Of a stretch of DNA of 64,000 nt, positions 49,968 to 59,089 are shown piece by piece. A program made the position numbers and the translations under genes. A model generated the notes under the pieces. That model made no database searches. It saw only the letters and a program-made list of their open reading frames with translations, and was not told where the DNA came from. Origin of the DNA: Pedobacter panaciterrae (GTDB taxonomy: Bacteria; Bacteroidota; Bacteroidia; Sphingobacteriales; Sphingobacteriaceae). Location: contig NZ_JABMKW010000020.1 of the NCBI RefSeq assembly GCF_013204795.1, positions 992,001-1,056,000 of the forward strand. The letters are read 5' to 3'. Every line of letters starts with the position of its first letter. The stretch's first letter is position 1.

Positions 49968-51170
49968 ATGACGCAAAAAAGATATCTGTTCTTAATTTTA
50001 ATACTTGGTTCACTCACCGCTCTCGGCCCCTTTTCTATCGATATGTATTTGCCGGGTTTTAAAGCAATAGCCAAAGACCTGAATACCACCGATGCGAAGG
50101 TAGCCTGGTCGTTATCAAGCTATTTTATAGGTATCTCTGCTGGTCAGTTACTTTATGGACCATTGTTAGATCGTTTTGGTCGTAAGAAACCCCTATTTAT
50201 TGGTTTACTGGTATATATTCTGGCAGCTGCCGGATGTGCGCTGGTTAAAGATATTGACTCGTTTATTGTATTGAGGTTTGTTCAGGCAATTGGAAGCTGT
50301 GCGGCTACTGTTGCATCGGTTGCCATGGTTCGCGATTTGTTTCCTGTTAGTGAAAATGCCAAGGTATTTGCCTTATTGATGCTTGTGCTTAGCGTTTCGC
50401 CTATGATTGCTCCTACCGTAGGTGGCTATGTTACGGTGGCTTTTGGCTGGCATACAGTGTTTTTGATTTTACTGGGCTTAGGCTTGTTTAATTTGATAGC
50501 CAGCTGGCTCTGGTTGCCCGAAAGTTATAAGCCGGACACCACCATGTCATTAAAGCCTAAACCCATAATAAACAACTTTATAGCGGTGTTACGTGAACCT
50601 ACATTTTACACGTATGCGTTTACCGGAGCTATGGCATTTGCTGGTTTGTTTGTATACATTACCAGCTCTCCTATTCTTTTTATGTCGCTATTTAAAGTGA
50701 AAGAAGAGACTTATGGATGGATCTTTGCCTTTCTTTCTGTAGGGTTTATTGGCGCAAGTCAGGTAAATACATTGATGCTAAGGAAATATAAAAGCGAGCA
50801 ATTGATTTTTGCCGCTTTAATTGGGCAGGTTATTACGGTAATTGTATTTTTAATTGGCAGTATTAATGGCTGGTTCGGGCTTGCCGAAACTATTGGTTTT
50901 CTGTTTGTTTTCTTATGCTGTTTAGGAGTTGCCAACCCGAATGCTTTGGCGCTTTCGCTTGCTCCTTTTTCAAAAAATGCAGGTAGTGCATCTGCGTTGA
51001 TGGGCGCGCTTCAAATGGGATTAGGAGCATTGGCATCGGCATGTATTGGCTTTTTTGAGCAGACATCGGCTGTGCCGATGGTTTTGATTATGACAGTGAC
51101 CTCTGTTATTGCGCTTACTGTACTTTTTTTTGGAAGAAAGAATATTGTGGCAGCGCCAGCGGGTAATTAG
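49968..51170 (+). CDS. Bcr/CflA-family drug efflux transporter (MFS)
   Basis: The ATG at 49968 (MTQKRYLFLILILGSLTAL) begins the first helix; an in-frame ATG at 49929 adds a polar segment before it. The 400-residue protein has 12 membrane helices and the MFS signature GPLLDRFGRKKPLFIG between helices 2 and 3. FSIDMYLPGF in helix 1 and VAWSLSSYFIGISAGQLLYG are typical of the Bcr/CflA drug-proton antiporters. It exports hydrophobic drugs or metabolites across the inner membrane. Neighbours give no substrate clue. Confidence 0.9.
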   Translation: MTQKRYLFLILILGSLTALGPFSIDMYLPGFKAIAKDLNTTDAKVAWSLSSYFIGISAGQLLYGPLLDRFGRKKPLFIGLLVYILAAAGCALVKDIDSFIVLRFVQAIGSCAATVASVAMVRDLFPVSENAKVFALLMLVLSVSPMIAPTVGGYVTVAFGWHTVFLILLGLGLFNLIASWLWLPESYKPDTTMSLKPKPIINNFIAVLREPTFYTYAFTGAMAFAGLFVYITSSPILFMSLFKVKEETYGWIFAFLSVGFIGASQVNTLMLRKYKSEQLIFAALIGQVITVIVFLIGSINGWFGLAETIGFLFVFLCCLGVANPNALALSLAPFSKNAGSASALMGALQMGLGALASACIGFFEQTSAVPMVLIMTVTSVIALTVLFFGRKNIVAAPAGN

Positions 51171-51273
51171 TTTTTTTTCTCGACGATCGCCTTATAGCGA
51201 CCGCTAAATATTTCTCCTCCCCTGCGTAGGGGTATAAGTAAATCATGTTGTCTTACTCTAAAACAAGACAACA

Positions 51274-52398
51274 ATGAACATCAAATCTTTTATAACAGCA
51301 TCAGTATTATTAGCTACCGGTCTAGTTGCAAATGCGCAAAATCAAATGCCAGGCAAAATGCATATTGGTATTGTGTATCCTTTAAGTACTAACGGAACAC
51401 ATGCCCCTTTAGATACCAATAACCTTTCTTTTAACTTACTTGGGGGAGTATCTGCAGCTGAACGTGGTTTGGCCTTTGCAGGGCTTTCGAATGTGGTATT
51501 ACATGATGCCAAAGGGTTCCTGTTTGCAGGATTTTCTAATCATGTAATCAAAAATGCAGACGGCGGACAATTTGCTGGTTTCCTTAACACTTATGGCGGT
51601 GGCGATGGTTTTGCTTTTGCAGGCTTTACCAACATATCATCAGGGAATGTAAAGGGTGCTCAATTTGCTGGTTTCGCCAACATTGCTAAAGAAATGAATG
51701 GTGCCCAGTTTGCAGGCTTCGGCAATGTGGCCAAAGGGGGAACAGCATCTCAGTTTGCAGGTTTCATCAATATAGCAAAAGATGTGAAAGGTTCTCAAAT
51801 GGCTGGCTTCATGAATGTAGCCAAAGATGTAAAAGGATCTCAAATTGCAGGCTTTATAAATATTGCCAAAAAGGTTAAAGGCGCCCAGATAGCCGGTTTT
51901 ATAAACATCGCAGAGAGCAGTGATTTCCCGATAGGTATTGTAAACATTATAAAAAACGGGGAGAAAAGTATTGGGGTAAGCACCAACGACAACCTGACCA
52001 CCATGCTAACCTTCAGATCGGGAGGCAGAGTACTTTATGGTATTCTGGGAGTTGGATACAACTTTAAAAACGACAAAGAAGTATATGCAGCTGAGGCCGG
52101 TATGGGAGCTCATTTTTTCCAGTCAAACAGCTTCAGGTTAAATACTGAATTAACGGCGATGAGTTTAGAGAGCTTTAAACATGGAGAATATTTTAGTTCG
52201 TCGATTCGCGTATTACCTGCTTTGAAGATCGCTAAATTTCTGGAGATCTATGGCGGTCCGTCTCTTAACTACGTAAACACCAATACCATTGAGGGTAAAG
52301 ATTTAAACAAGCACTACATATCTAAATGGGGTAACAAAGGAAACGACTTCCAGGGACTATATGTAGGCTATACCGGAGGTATTCAGGTAATCTTTTAA
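51274..52398 (+). CDS. LA_2272-type surface-repeat protein
   Basis: This 374-residue protein has a signal peptide (to about residue 21, VANAQ) and, from about residue 65 to 220, ten or so repeats of about 15-16 residues on the pattern QFAGFxNIAKxxKG (for instance KGSQMAGFMNVAKDV). They are probably stacked strands of a beta-helix or barrel. A C-terminal domain follows (IGIVNIIKNGEKSIGVSTND, ending GLYVGYTGGIQVIF) that looks like a small outer-membrane barrel. The same repeats and C-terminal motifs occur in the STN-domain protein at 56451. The function is unknown; a surface exposure is likely. Confidence 0.85.
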   Translation: MNIKSFITASVLLATGLVANAQNQMPGKMHIGIVYPLSTNGTHAPLDTNNLSFNLLGGVSAAERGLAFAGLSNVVLHDAKGFLFAGFSNHVIKNADGGQFAGFLNTYGGGDGFAFAGFTNISSGNVKGAQFAGFANIAKEMNGAQFAGFGNVAKGGTASQFAGFINIAKDVKGSQMAGFMNVAKDVKGSQIAGFINIAKKVKGAQIAGFINIAESSDFPIGIVNIIKNGEKSIGVSTNDNLTTMLTFRSGGRVLYGILGVGYNFKNDKEVYAAEAGMGAHFFQSNSFRLNTELTAMSLESFKHGEYFSSSIRVLPALKIAKFLEIYGGPSLNYVNTNTIEGKDLNKHYISKWGNKGNDFQGLYVGYTGGIQVIF

Positions 52399-52462
52399 CC
52401 TAATGCAACCTTTAATTGAAATTAACAATCATCGTTTATAACACACAAAAAACCAAACTACT

Positions 52463-53113
52463 ATGAGAAACCTATTATTGTACGTTTACATCAGTCTGCT
52501 TTTTATCTCCTGTTCAAAAGACAGACTAACAGCCAGCGGTGATAAGATCACAGAGGAACGTAACCCAGGAAACTTTACCGGTATAAATGCAAGTGGCTCC
52601 AACCCTGTCCATGTGGTTTATGGCGCCGATTTTAAGGTGGTATTAAAAGGATCTGACAACCTGATCCCTCACTTTAAAACCAAGGTTATGAGCAGCGTAT
52701 TGTATCTGGAATATGAGCGCACAAGTGTACAACATGACGATATTGAGGTATTTATTACCATGCCTTTGATAGACCGTGTTTCGTTAAGCGGTAGCGGGGA
52801 GGTTGAAATAAAAGGTCAGTTTCCTGATGTTGATACATTTAGGGCTTCTCTTAGCGGATCCGGAGAAATTGAGGTTGACGAGACCTTTAATGCCAGACAG
52901 GCAAAAGTAGATATTTCAGGTTCTGGCAATGCAGATCTGGAGAAGCTAAATGCTAAAAATGCCGACATAGACATATCTGGAAGTGGTGATGTGAAAATCA
53001 AAGTACAGGATCTGTTAAAGGCTGCAATAAGCGGCAGCGGTAAAGTATACTACTGGGGTAGTCCACAGGTTAATTCCGATATCAGCGGTTCTGGAAAAGT
53101 AATTAAATTTTAA
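52463..53113 (+). CDS. GIN-domain (DUF2807) lipoprotein
   Basis: This 216-residue protein has a lipoprotein signal (LLFISC, Cys about 17) and a right-handed beta-helix of GIN-domain type. It starts GNFTGINASGSNPVHVVYG and repeats the SGSGEVEI/SGSGNADL/SGSGDVKI/SGSGKVIKF turns, spaced by about 20-24 residues. Such proteins are common in Bacteroidota and are thought to bind or stick at the cell surface. It is followed after 11 bases by the sterol desaturase-like gene, so the two share a transcript. Confidence 0.87.
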   Translation: MRNLLLYVYISLLFISCSKDRLTASGDKITEERNPGNFTGINASGSNPVHVVYGADFKVVLKGSDNLIPHFKTKVMSSVLYLEYERTSVQHDDIEVFITMPLIDRVSLSGSGEVEIKGQFPDVDTFRASLSGSGEIEVDETFNARQAKVDISGSGNADLEKLNAKNADIDISGSGDVKIKVQDLLKAAISGSGKVYYWGSPQVNSDISGSGKVIKF

Positions 53114-53124
53114 AAACTACGGTC

Positions 53125-54678
53125 ATGGCTTCACTTCAATCAATTTGGCAAAACTTCATCTCTACATTCGGAGCAGCAAGAATTCCGATTAATGACATCC
53201 ATCAGCTAGAGAAAATTGCCCCCGACTTACTGATATATGCATTGCCGTTGGTGTTCTTTTGCACGGCTTTGGAATGTGGATTTTCTCACTTTGCTGAACA
53301 TAAAAGCTATGAGAAGAAAGAAACCATAGGTTCACTTTTCATTGGCCTTGGAAATTTAGCTGTTAACCTTTTAATGAAAGCAATATTGCTTTACGGTGCA
53401 GTGTGGATTTACAATGTTTTGCCATGGCGCATGCATTTGAGCTGGTGGAGCCTGATTCCGTGTTTTATCATTTATGACTGCTGCAGTTACTGGTCGCACC
53501 GCATATCTCATTTCAACAGGTTCTTTTGGGCAACACATGTAGTGCACCACTCGGCCGAGCATTACAATTTAACGGTGGCTTTCAGACAAAGCTGGGTGCA
53601 GCATTTTAAAACTGTATTTTTTATACCGGTGGCTTTAATGGGTTTTAACCCGGTTATATTCTTTGTTGCCAGTCAGTTGAGCACGTTATATCAGTTTTGG
53701 GTACATACCGAAGCCATTGGAAAATTGCATCCTTTTATTGAAAAGTACTTTGGTACGCCATCTAACCACAGGGTGCATCACGGCAGTCAGGAGAAATACC
53801 TGGATAAGAACTTTGGTGCTACGTTTATGATCTGGGACCATTTGTTTGGCACTTTTCAATATGAAGAAGAAAAGCCCGTGTATGGCCTTACTACGCCTGT
53901 AGGCAATAAAACGAATCCTTTTATTTTGAACTTTCATGAATACAGGGACATGATAAAGGATGTGAAGCAGAGCGATGGGATTAAAGAAATGCTTTTCTTC
54001 ATTTTTGCCAGTCCGGGTAAGATTTACAGACACAAACTTGCCAATATTGAGCAGGCCGATAAAGCTCCGGTTTTAGATAAAGCAACTTACCTTAAGAACA
54101 AGGGAATAAAGGTTTTAAAGTTTGCAGGTATGCTGCTGGTGATCATTTTATTGCTTAGTGAGTCGTTAGATGTTTTAAGCCAGCCTTTAAAGAAAGCGGT
54201 TGAAGCTGAAACCTCGGCCCTGCCTACTCCTATTGGAGAAAACCTGTTGTTTTTTCTGCAGAGAAACCCTGATGCCAATACGGTAATTTATGAGCTTAAC
54301 TTTAAAAGTGAAGGGGTTTTGGATCGTGAAAACCCAGTTAAAGGATCGTGGATCAGGTATGCAGAGCAAGGCAAATACAAAGAGCTGACCGGTATTGAGC
54401 GCAGGTTTGCCTATGGGGTAAAATGTAAAGCTTTGGAGAATGGGGAATTTGAGATCAGGTTGGTTGCGTATAAAAAGCTGCCATTGTATCTTAAAAGGTC
54501 TGAAATTGATAATAAGTATAAGATTTATATAAAGGATGAGGGCAAGGATTTATTGTTGAAACGGGTTTTTGTTAGGGTAAATGGTGGTTCGTTCTGGTTC
54601 CCAAAGGTAGAGTACATTGATTTGATAACAGTGAATAGCGCGTCAGGGATTGAGTTTTTAAAGCGGATTGAGATTTAG
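53125..54678 (+). CDS. Sterol desaturase/fatty acid hydroxylase-like protein fused to a DUF4833-like domain
   Basis: This 517-residue protein has an N-terminal membrane-bound di-iron hydroxylase (about 30-300) with the histidine motifs YWSHRISHFNRFFWATHVVHH and SNHRVHHG, plus HTEAIGKLH. Four or more helices flank the motifs. After a further membrane helix (about residue 335-352) comes a soluble C-terminal domain (about 375-517, starting LLFFLQRNPDANTVIYELNF). It resembles the DUF4833 domain of outer-surface proteins. It probably hydroxylates a lipid; the C-terminal domain may bind the acyl group or the envelope. The fusion is unusual. Confidence 0.85.
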   Translation: MASLQSIWQNFISTFGAARIPINDIHQLEKIAPDLLIYALPLVFFCTALECGFSHFAEHKSYEKKETIGSLFIGLGNLAVNLLMKAILLYGAVWIYNVLPWRMHLSWWSLIPCFIIYDCCSYWSHRISHFNRFFWATHVVHHSAEHYNLTVAFRQSWVQHFKTVFFIPVALMGFNPVIFFVASQLSTLYQFWVHTEAIGKLHPFIEKYFGTPSNHRVHHGSQEKYLDKNFGATFMIWDHLFGTFQYEEEKPVYGLTTPVGNKTNPFILNFHEYRDMIKDVKQSDGIKEMLFFIFASPGKIYRHKLANIEQADKAPVLDKATYLKNKGIKVLKFAGMLLVIILLLSESLDVLSQPLKKAVEAETSALPTPIGENLLFFLQRNPDANTVIYELNFKSEGVLDRENPVKGSWIRYAEQGKYKELTGIERRFAYGVKCKALENGEFEIRLVAYKKLPLYLKRSEIDNKYKIYIKDEGKDLLLKRVFVRVNGGSFWFPKVEYIDLITVNSASGIEFLKRIEI

Positions 54679-54709
54679 GGGCGTGCGGGCACGCCTGGGT
54701 AATCAGCCA

Positions 54710-54792
54710 CGTCATCCTGAATTTATTTCAGGATCTCTCACTAGAAAGGCGTAATAGCGCTTCCGAGATCCTGAAATAAATTCAGGATGACG
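54710..54792. repeat. Palindromic dispersed repeat, element D
   Basis: Two perfect 28-base arms (54710-54737 and 54765-54792, beginning CGTCATCCTGAATTTATTTC) flank a 27-base loop. A half copy lies within the fecR relic at 22334-22361. The element lies between the desaturase stop and the sigma-factor promoter. Confidence 0.87.
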
Positions 54793-54846
54793 ATCGCCGA
54801 CGAGGAAGGATGACGACCATGTGGGACAACGCTTAAAAAAAACTAA

Positions 54847-54854
54847 TATATTTG
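54847..54854 (+). promoter_or_regulatory. TAnnTTTG promoter element of the sigma/FecR/STN operon
   Basis: TATATTTG matches the -7 consensus, 40 bases before the sigma start codon. No clear -33 element was recognised. Confidence 0.5.
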
Positions 54855-54894
54855 AACAGACCAGCAATAAATTAAAGTAGTAAGAAACAAACCA

Positions 54895-55476
54895 GTGATA
54901 AATCAAAAAACCGCCCTTCTGCATCAATATGATGATAAAGCATTTGAGCAAATGTTCAAAGCGCATTATAAAGAGCTTCACTCCTATGCCAATGTAATGC
55001 TTAGGGACGAAGACACTGCGGAAGAAATTGTACAATCTATGTTTCTTAAATTCTGGGAAAAGAGAGAATTGTTAAACGTGCAGACATCAATAAAAGCATA
55101 TCTGTACAAATGTGTTTATAACGATAGCTTAAACTACCTTAAACACCAAAAAGTTAAAACGAAATACCAGGATTTTGCCGCATATACCATGAACGATCAT
55201 CATGAAGCTGCATCATCAAGAGTAGAGCTTACTGAACTTCAATATAAGCTGCAGGAGGCGTTAAATGAATTACCTGAGCATTGCAGAACCATTTTCCAGA
55301 TGAGCAGGTTTGAGGAATTGAAATACAGAGAAATAGCCGAGCAACTGGATCTTTCTATTAAAACAGTAGAAAACCAGATGGGCAAAGCTTTAAAGATATT
55401 GCGTTTGAAACTGGCCGATTTCATCACGCTCATTTTACCAGGCATAATCATGTATTACAAAGATTTTTTTAATTAA
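54895..55476 (+). CDS. ECF-type RNA polymerase sigma factor
   Basis: The start is a GTG, since no in-frame ATG lies upstream. The 193-residue sigma factor has region 2 (DKAFEQMFKAHYKELHSYAN, then EEIVQSMFLKFWEKRE) and region 4 (LPEHCRTIFQMSRFEELKYR, then IAEQLDLSIKTVENQM). It has no signal peptide. It should direct transcription of its own operon and of unknown targets, and it is followed by its FecR-type anti-sigma factor 9 bases later. This is the intact counterpart of the deleted sigma relic at 31554. Confidence 0.93.
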   Translation: MINQKTALLHQYDDKAFEQMFKAHYKELHSYANVMLRDEDTAEEIVQSMFLKFWEKRELLNVQTSIKAYLYKCVYNDSLNYLKHQKVKTKYQDFAAYTMNDHHEAASSRVELTELQYKLQEALNELPEHCRTIFQMSRFEELKYREIAEQLDLSIKTVENQMGKALKILRLKLADFITLILPGIIMYYKDFFN

Positions 55477-55485
55477 GAGGAACAG

Positions 55486-56451
55486 ATGACCGAGGAAATA
55501 TTGATAAAGTTTCTTTTAAAAGAAACAAGTGAAGAAGAAAGTATTGCTGTACAAAAATGGCTGGATGAGGCTACCTCTAACAGGGCCGAATTTACCCAGC
55601 TGGAAAGAATCTGGACTGCAAGTAAAAGTTTAAGTACTACCAGCAATGTTGATGAAGAACAGGCATGGACAAAATTCAAAGCAAGAACGGCTTCGGGATC
55701 AAAGGAAGCTATTGTGCGACCAATTAAGCAAAATTTCGGGTGGTTAAAAATTGCCGCTGTATTGGTTTTAGTAGCCGGAGCATGGATGATGTACAATGTA
55801 TTTGGCCCCGCAAATTATACGGATCTTGTGGCCAGCAATAAGGTGATCGTTGAACACCTTCCCGACGGATCGGAAGTAACTTTGAATAAAAACTCGCAGA
55901 TCAGCTATGTGACAGATTTTAAAGACGAACGCAGTGTGAGGCTTAAACAAGGTGATGTGTTTTTTAATGTGGCGCACGATAAATCAAAACCTTTTGTAAT
56001 AAAGATTAATAAAGTATCGGTAACGGTTGTTGGTACTTCCTTTAATGTGAAACACTTAAAAGGAGAAACTGAGGTAATTGTAGAAACAGGTATTGTAAAA
56101 GTGAGCAATGGCAATGAAATGGTAGAGCTGCATAAAGGAGAGAAAGTTTTGATTAAAGAGGTATCGCCTAAATTGATTAAAGAGCAGAATACAGATCAGC
56201 TGTATAGCTATTACCGCAGCGGAAAGTTTGTATTCTATAAAACACCTCTTTGGAAGGTGGTAGAGGTTTTAAATGAGGCTTATGATGTGCATATCGTTAT
56301 ACAAGACCCTTCTATTGCCAATGAAACACTTAATACTACGCTTGAAGAGGCTAATCAATTAGATAAAAACCTGGGGTATATTAAAGAGACTATGCAGAAT
56401 TTAAAAATAGATCGTAACGATGGACAGATCACGCTGTCTAAAATTAAATAA
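55486..56451 (+). CDS. FecR-type anti-sigma factor
   Basis: This 321-residue protein has a cytoplasmic N-terminus (EEILIKFLLKETSEEESIAV) that binds sigma, one membrane helix (LKIAAVLVLVAGAWMMYNVF, about 85-104) and a periplasmic FecR domain (SNKVIVEHLPDGSEVTLNKN, then VVGTSFNVKHL). A C-terminal STN-like segment follows (YKTPLWKVVEVLNEAYDVHI), the DUF4974 part. It holds the sigma factor until a periplasmic signal arrives. It starts 9 bases after the sigma gene, and its stop overlaps the STN gene start by 1 base (TAATG). Confidence 0.93.
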   Translation: MTEEILIKFLLKETSEEESIAVQKWLDEATSNRAEFTQLERIWTASKSLSTTSNVDEEQAWTKFKARTASGSKEAIVRPIKQNFGWLKIAAVLVLVAGAWMMYNVFGPANYTDLVASNKVIVEHLPDGSEVTLNKNSQISYVTDFKDERSVRLKQGDVFFNVAHDKSKPFVIKINKVSVTVVGTSFNVKHLKGETEVIVETGIVKVSNGNEMVELHKGEKVLIKEVSPKLIKEQNTDQLYSYYRSGKFVFYKTPLWKVVEVLNEAYDVHIVIQDPSIANETLNTTLEEANQLDKNLGYIKETMQNLKIDRNDGQITLSKIK

Positions 56452-58241
56452 TGAGATTAAAAATAATCATAGCCCTATTATTTATAACCGGATATTGTAA
56501 GGCCCAGTCGTCCGTAACCAATTACCTCCGTAATTTGGACAGAAGGGTTAATCTGGATATAAAACAACAACCGATTTCTGAGGTGCTCAACAAAATGAGT
56601 AAGGCAGGCGATTTCTATTTTTCGTACACAGGCTCTTTATTTAAGCAGGATAGCATAGTAAACCTGAAGGTGAAGGATATGCAGGTTAGAGACATACTTG
56701 ACCGCTTATTTAACGGAAAAGTGGATTATAAAGAAACCGGACAGTACATTATACTTCGCTATGCAGCCAACCACCTGACTATTGAACCCGAAAATATTAC
56801 CAGCGCGGATAAACTGTACATCATTAGCGGATATGTTATTGATACGGAAACGGGCAAAAAAATAAAACAGGCAAGCGTTTACGAAAAACGTTTACTCCAA
56901 TCGACACTTACGGATAACGAGGGTTATTTCAGGCTTCGCTTTAAGGGTGAACATACGGACGTTACTTTAACGGCCAGTAAAGATACCTACAGGGATACTT
57001 CGCTGGTTTTTCTGGCTGATATTACAGTTAAGCCCGAAGGTTATAAAGAGGAAGATTCTGAGCAGGGCAGTGAGTTTTTTAATTCGATTGAGAACTCGGG
57101 AATCAGCAGGTTCTTTATTTCTTCAAAACAAAGAATGCAGAGTTTAAATATTCCTGATTTCTTTGCAAACACCCCCTTTCAGGCTTCGCTTACCCCCGGT
57201 TTAAGTACACATGGGATAATGAGTTCGCAGGTGATAAATAAAGTATCACTGAATATTTTAGGTGGTTATACTGCCGGAACAGATGGTGTTGAGGTGGCCG
57301 GTGTGTTTAACATTACCAAAGGAAACGTGAAGAAGTTGCAGGTAGCCGGTGTGTTTAATGGCGTGGGCGGCTCTGTAGATGGTGTACAGGTGGCTGGGGT
57401 GCTTAATGATGTAAGAACGAGTGTTAAAGGTGTGCAGGTTGCTGGTTTGCTTAACCACGTGAAAGAGAAGGCCGAAGGTTTTCAGATTGCAGGGCTTGCC
57501 AATGTGGTATCCAAGGATGCGAAAGGTATGCAAGTTGCAGGCCTGATCAATGTGGTATCTCAGGACACAAAGGGTTTTCAGATTGCAGGGCTTGGGAATC
57601 TGGCTTCTAAAAACCTTAATGGAATGCAAATAGCAGGTCTTGGTAACATCACCTCACAACGAATGAAGGGGACTCAGATTGCCGGTTTGTTTAATTACGC
57701 TAAGGAAATGGATGGTTTTCAGATTGGTATCGTAAATATTTCAGGAAAATCGGATGGCTATAGCCTAGGCCTGATCAATTTTGTTAAGAATGGCTATCAT
57801 AAGCTTAGTTTCTCTACAAATGAGACCATAAATGCGAATGTTTCTTTTAAAATGGGGAATGCAAAGTTGTACAACATCATATTGGCTGGAAAAAACTTTG
57901 CCGATTCTGCTAATATTGAAACTGCGGGTTTAGGCTTTGGCCACGACTTTATATTCAGCAACAGATTCTCTGTAGCGGCCGAGATCACCTCTCAATATTT
58001 GTATCTGGGCAATTGGGATTACTCCAATTTCCTGCACAGGTTCCAGACCAACCTCCAGATTCAGTTGGTTAAAGGTATAACCGTATTTGGCGGACCGGTT
58101 TATTCTATTTACTCTACAGAAGCTCCTGAAGGTTCAAGCGGCAAAGGCTACAAACAAAACATAGCGCCCGCAAAGCATGATTACATCAGCAAAAGGGCTA
58201 AGGGTTGGATTGGCTGGAATGTGGGTATTACCATTATGTAG
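56451..58241 (+). CDS. STN-domain signalling protein with LA_2272-type surface repeats
   Basis: This 596-residue protein has a signal peptide (to about 19, CKAQSS), an STN domain (about 30-105, VNLDIKQQPISEVLNKMSKA) and a carboxypeptidase-regulatory-like domain (about 120-190, SGYVIDTETGKKIKQASVYE). A series of LA_2272-type repeats (about 255-440; for example FQIAGLANVVSKDAKGMQVAG) precedes a barrel-like C-terminus. STN domains normally sit on TonB receptors and signal to FecR; here no TonB receptor barrel or plug follows. The repeats match those of 51274-52398. It probably senses something through the repeat region and signals to the adjacent FecR. Confidence 0.85.
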   Translation: MRLKIIIALLFITGYCKAQSSVTNYLRNLDRRVNLDIKQQPISEVLNKMSKAGDFYFSYTGSLFKQDSIVNLKVKDMQVRDILDRLFNGKVDYKETGQYIILRYAANHLTIEPENITSADKLYIISGYVIDTETGKKIKQASVYEKRLLQSTLTDNEGYFRLRFKGEHTDVTLTASKDTYRDTSLVFLADITVKPEGYKEEDSEQGSEFFNSIENSGISRFFISSKQRMQSLNIPDFFANTPFQASLTPGLSTHGIMSSQVINKVSLNILGGYTAGTDGVEVAGVFNITKGNVKKLQVAGVFNGVGGSVDGVQVAGVLNDVRTSVKGVQVAGLLNHVKEKAEGFQIAGLANVVSKDAKGMQVAGLINVVSQDTKGFQIAGLGNLASKNLNGMQIAGLGNITSQRMKGTQIAGLFNYAKEMDGFQIGIVNISGKSDGYSLGLINFVKNGYHKLSFSTNETINANVSFKMGNAKLYNIILAGKNFADSANIETAGLGFGHDFIFSNRFSVAAEITSQYLYLGNWDYSNFLHRFQTNLQIQLVKGITVFGGPVYSIYSTEAPEGSSGKGYKQNIAPAKHDYISKRAKGWIGWNVGITIM

Positions 58242-58923
58242 CGGTTAACATTTTTACCACTTCGGCTACTCCGGCGGTTGCGGTTTTTTCTATTTTAACT
58301 ATGTTTTTATAATGGTCTACCTCAGGTATTTTAGGGTCAATTATGTATTTAACTGTGGTACGCGGAACAAAATTTATTAAACCTGCTGCCGGATAAACGG
58401 CCAGAGAAGTGCCTATCAGCATAAAAACATGGGCTTTTGAGCAAATTGAGGTAGCGGGGCCTATCATAGGCACATCTTCTCCAAACCAAACTACATGTGG
58501 CCTTAGTTGCGCGCCAAGTTCACAATACTCCCCTGTTTTAAGCTCCCATCCGTTTATCGGGTAAGTTAAATCGGGGTTCAGATCTGATTGTGAGCGGGTA
58601 ATTACGCCGTGTAAATGGGTAACTTTTGTTGATCCGGCACGCTCATGCAAATCATCTATGTTTTGGGTAATGATGTGTACATCGAAAAACTCTTCGAGAT
58701 CAGCAAGGGCTTTGTGAGCGGCGTTTGGCTTTGCTTCCAGCACTTGCTTCCTTCTTTGATTATAGAAGTCTTGTACCATTGCAGGATTGCGTTTCCAGGC
58801 CTCTGGTGTGGCTACATCGTAAACGTTGTATCCTTCCCACAGTCCATCGGTATCTCTGAAGGTTTTTAAACCGCTCTCGGCGCTGATGCCTGCTCCGGTT
58901 AATACTACAAGTTTTCTTTTCAT
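58234..58923 (-). CDS. Sir2-family NAD-dependent deacylase (CobB-like)
   Basis: The ATG at 58923 begins the family start (MKRKLVVLTGAGISAESGLK); an in-frame upstream ATG adds a non-family stretch. The 229-residue sirtuin has the NAD motifs GAGISAESGLKTFRD and TQNIDDLHERAG, the catalytic His in VTHLHG, and LRPHVVWFGED. The zinc-binding cysteines usually seen between the sheets are only partly present, as in the small class III (CobB/SIRT5-like) sirtuins. It removes acyl groups from lysines. It converges with the STN gene, overlapping by 8 bases. Confidence 0.92.
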   Translation of the reverse strand: MKRKLVVLTGAGISAESGLKTFRDTDGLWEGYNVYDVATPEAWKRNPAMVQDFYNQRRKQVLEAKPNAAHKALADLEEFFDVHIITQNIDDLHERAGSTKVTHLHGVITRSQSDLNPDLTYPINGWELKTGEYCELGAQLRPHVVWFGEDVPMIGPATSICSKAHVFMLIGTSLAVYPAAGLINFVPRTTVKYIIDPKIPEVDHYKNIVKIEKTATAGVAEVVKMLTAT

Positions 58924-58997
58924 AGAGAGTTGTTTGGTTTTTGAGTTAGCTGTTTGGTTAAAAGGCTGTGCAATTGCAAATGCCCTTTCCGCGGTCA

Positions 58998-59089
58998 TCA
59001 TATCGACGATAGGAGAGATCTCTTGGTTATGCCAATTTGCCTGGCACAGCTATTTAGTGATCAAGAGATCTCTCCTATCGTCGATATGA
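58998..59089. repeat. Palindromic dispersed repeat, element C
   Basis: Two 28-base arms (58998-59025 and 59062-59089, TCATATCGACGATAGGAGAG and its complement) flank a 36-base loop. The arms differ from element A only near the outer end (ATATCG for CTCG). Confidence 0.82.

Noticed and set aside
53125-54678. Two adjacent genes (hydroxylase and DUF4833 protein) misread as one
   Set aside because: The frame is continuous with no internal stop and a helix joins the two parts.
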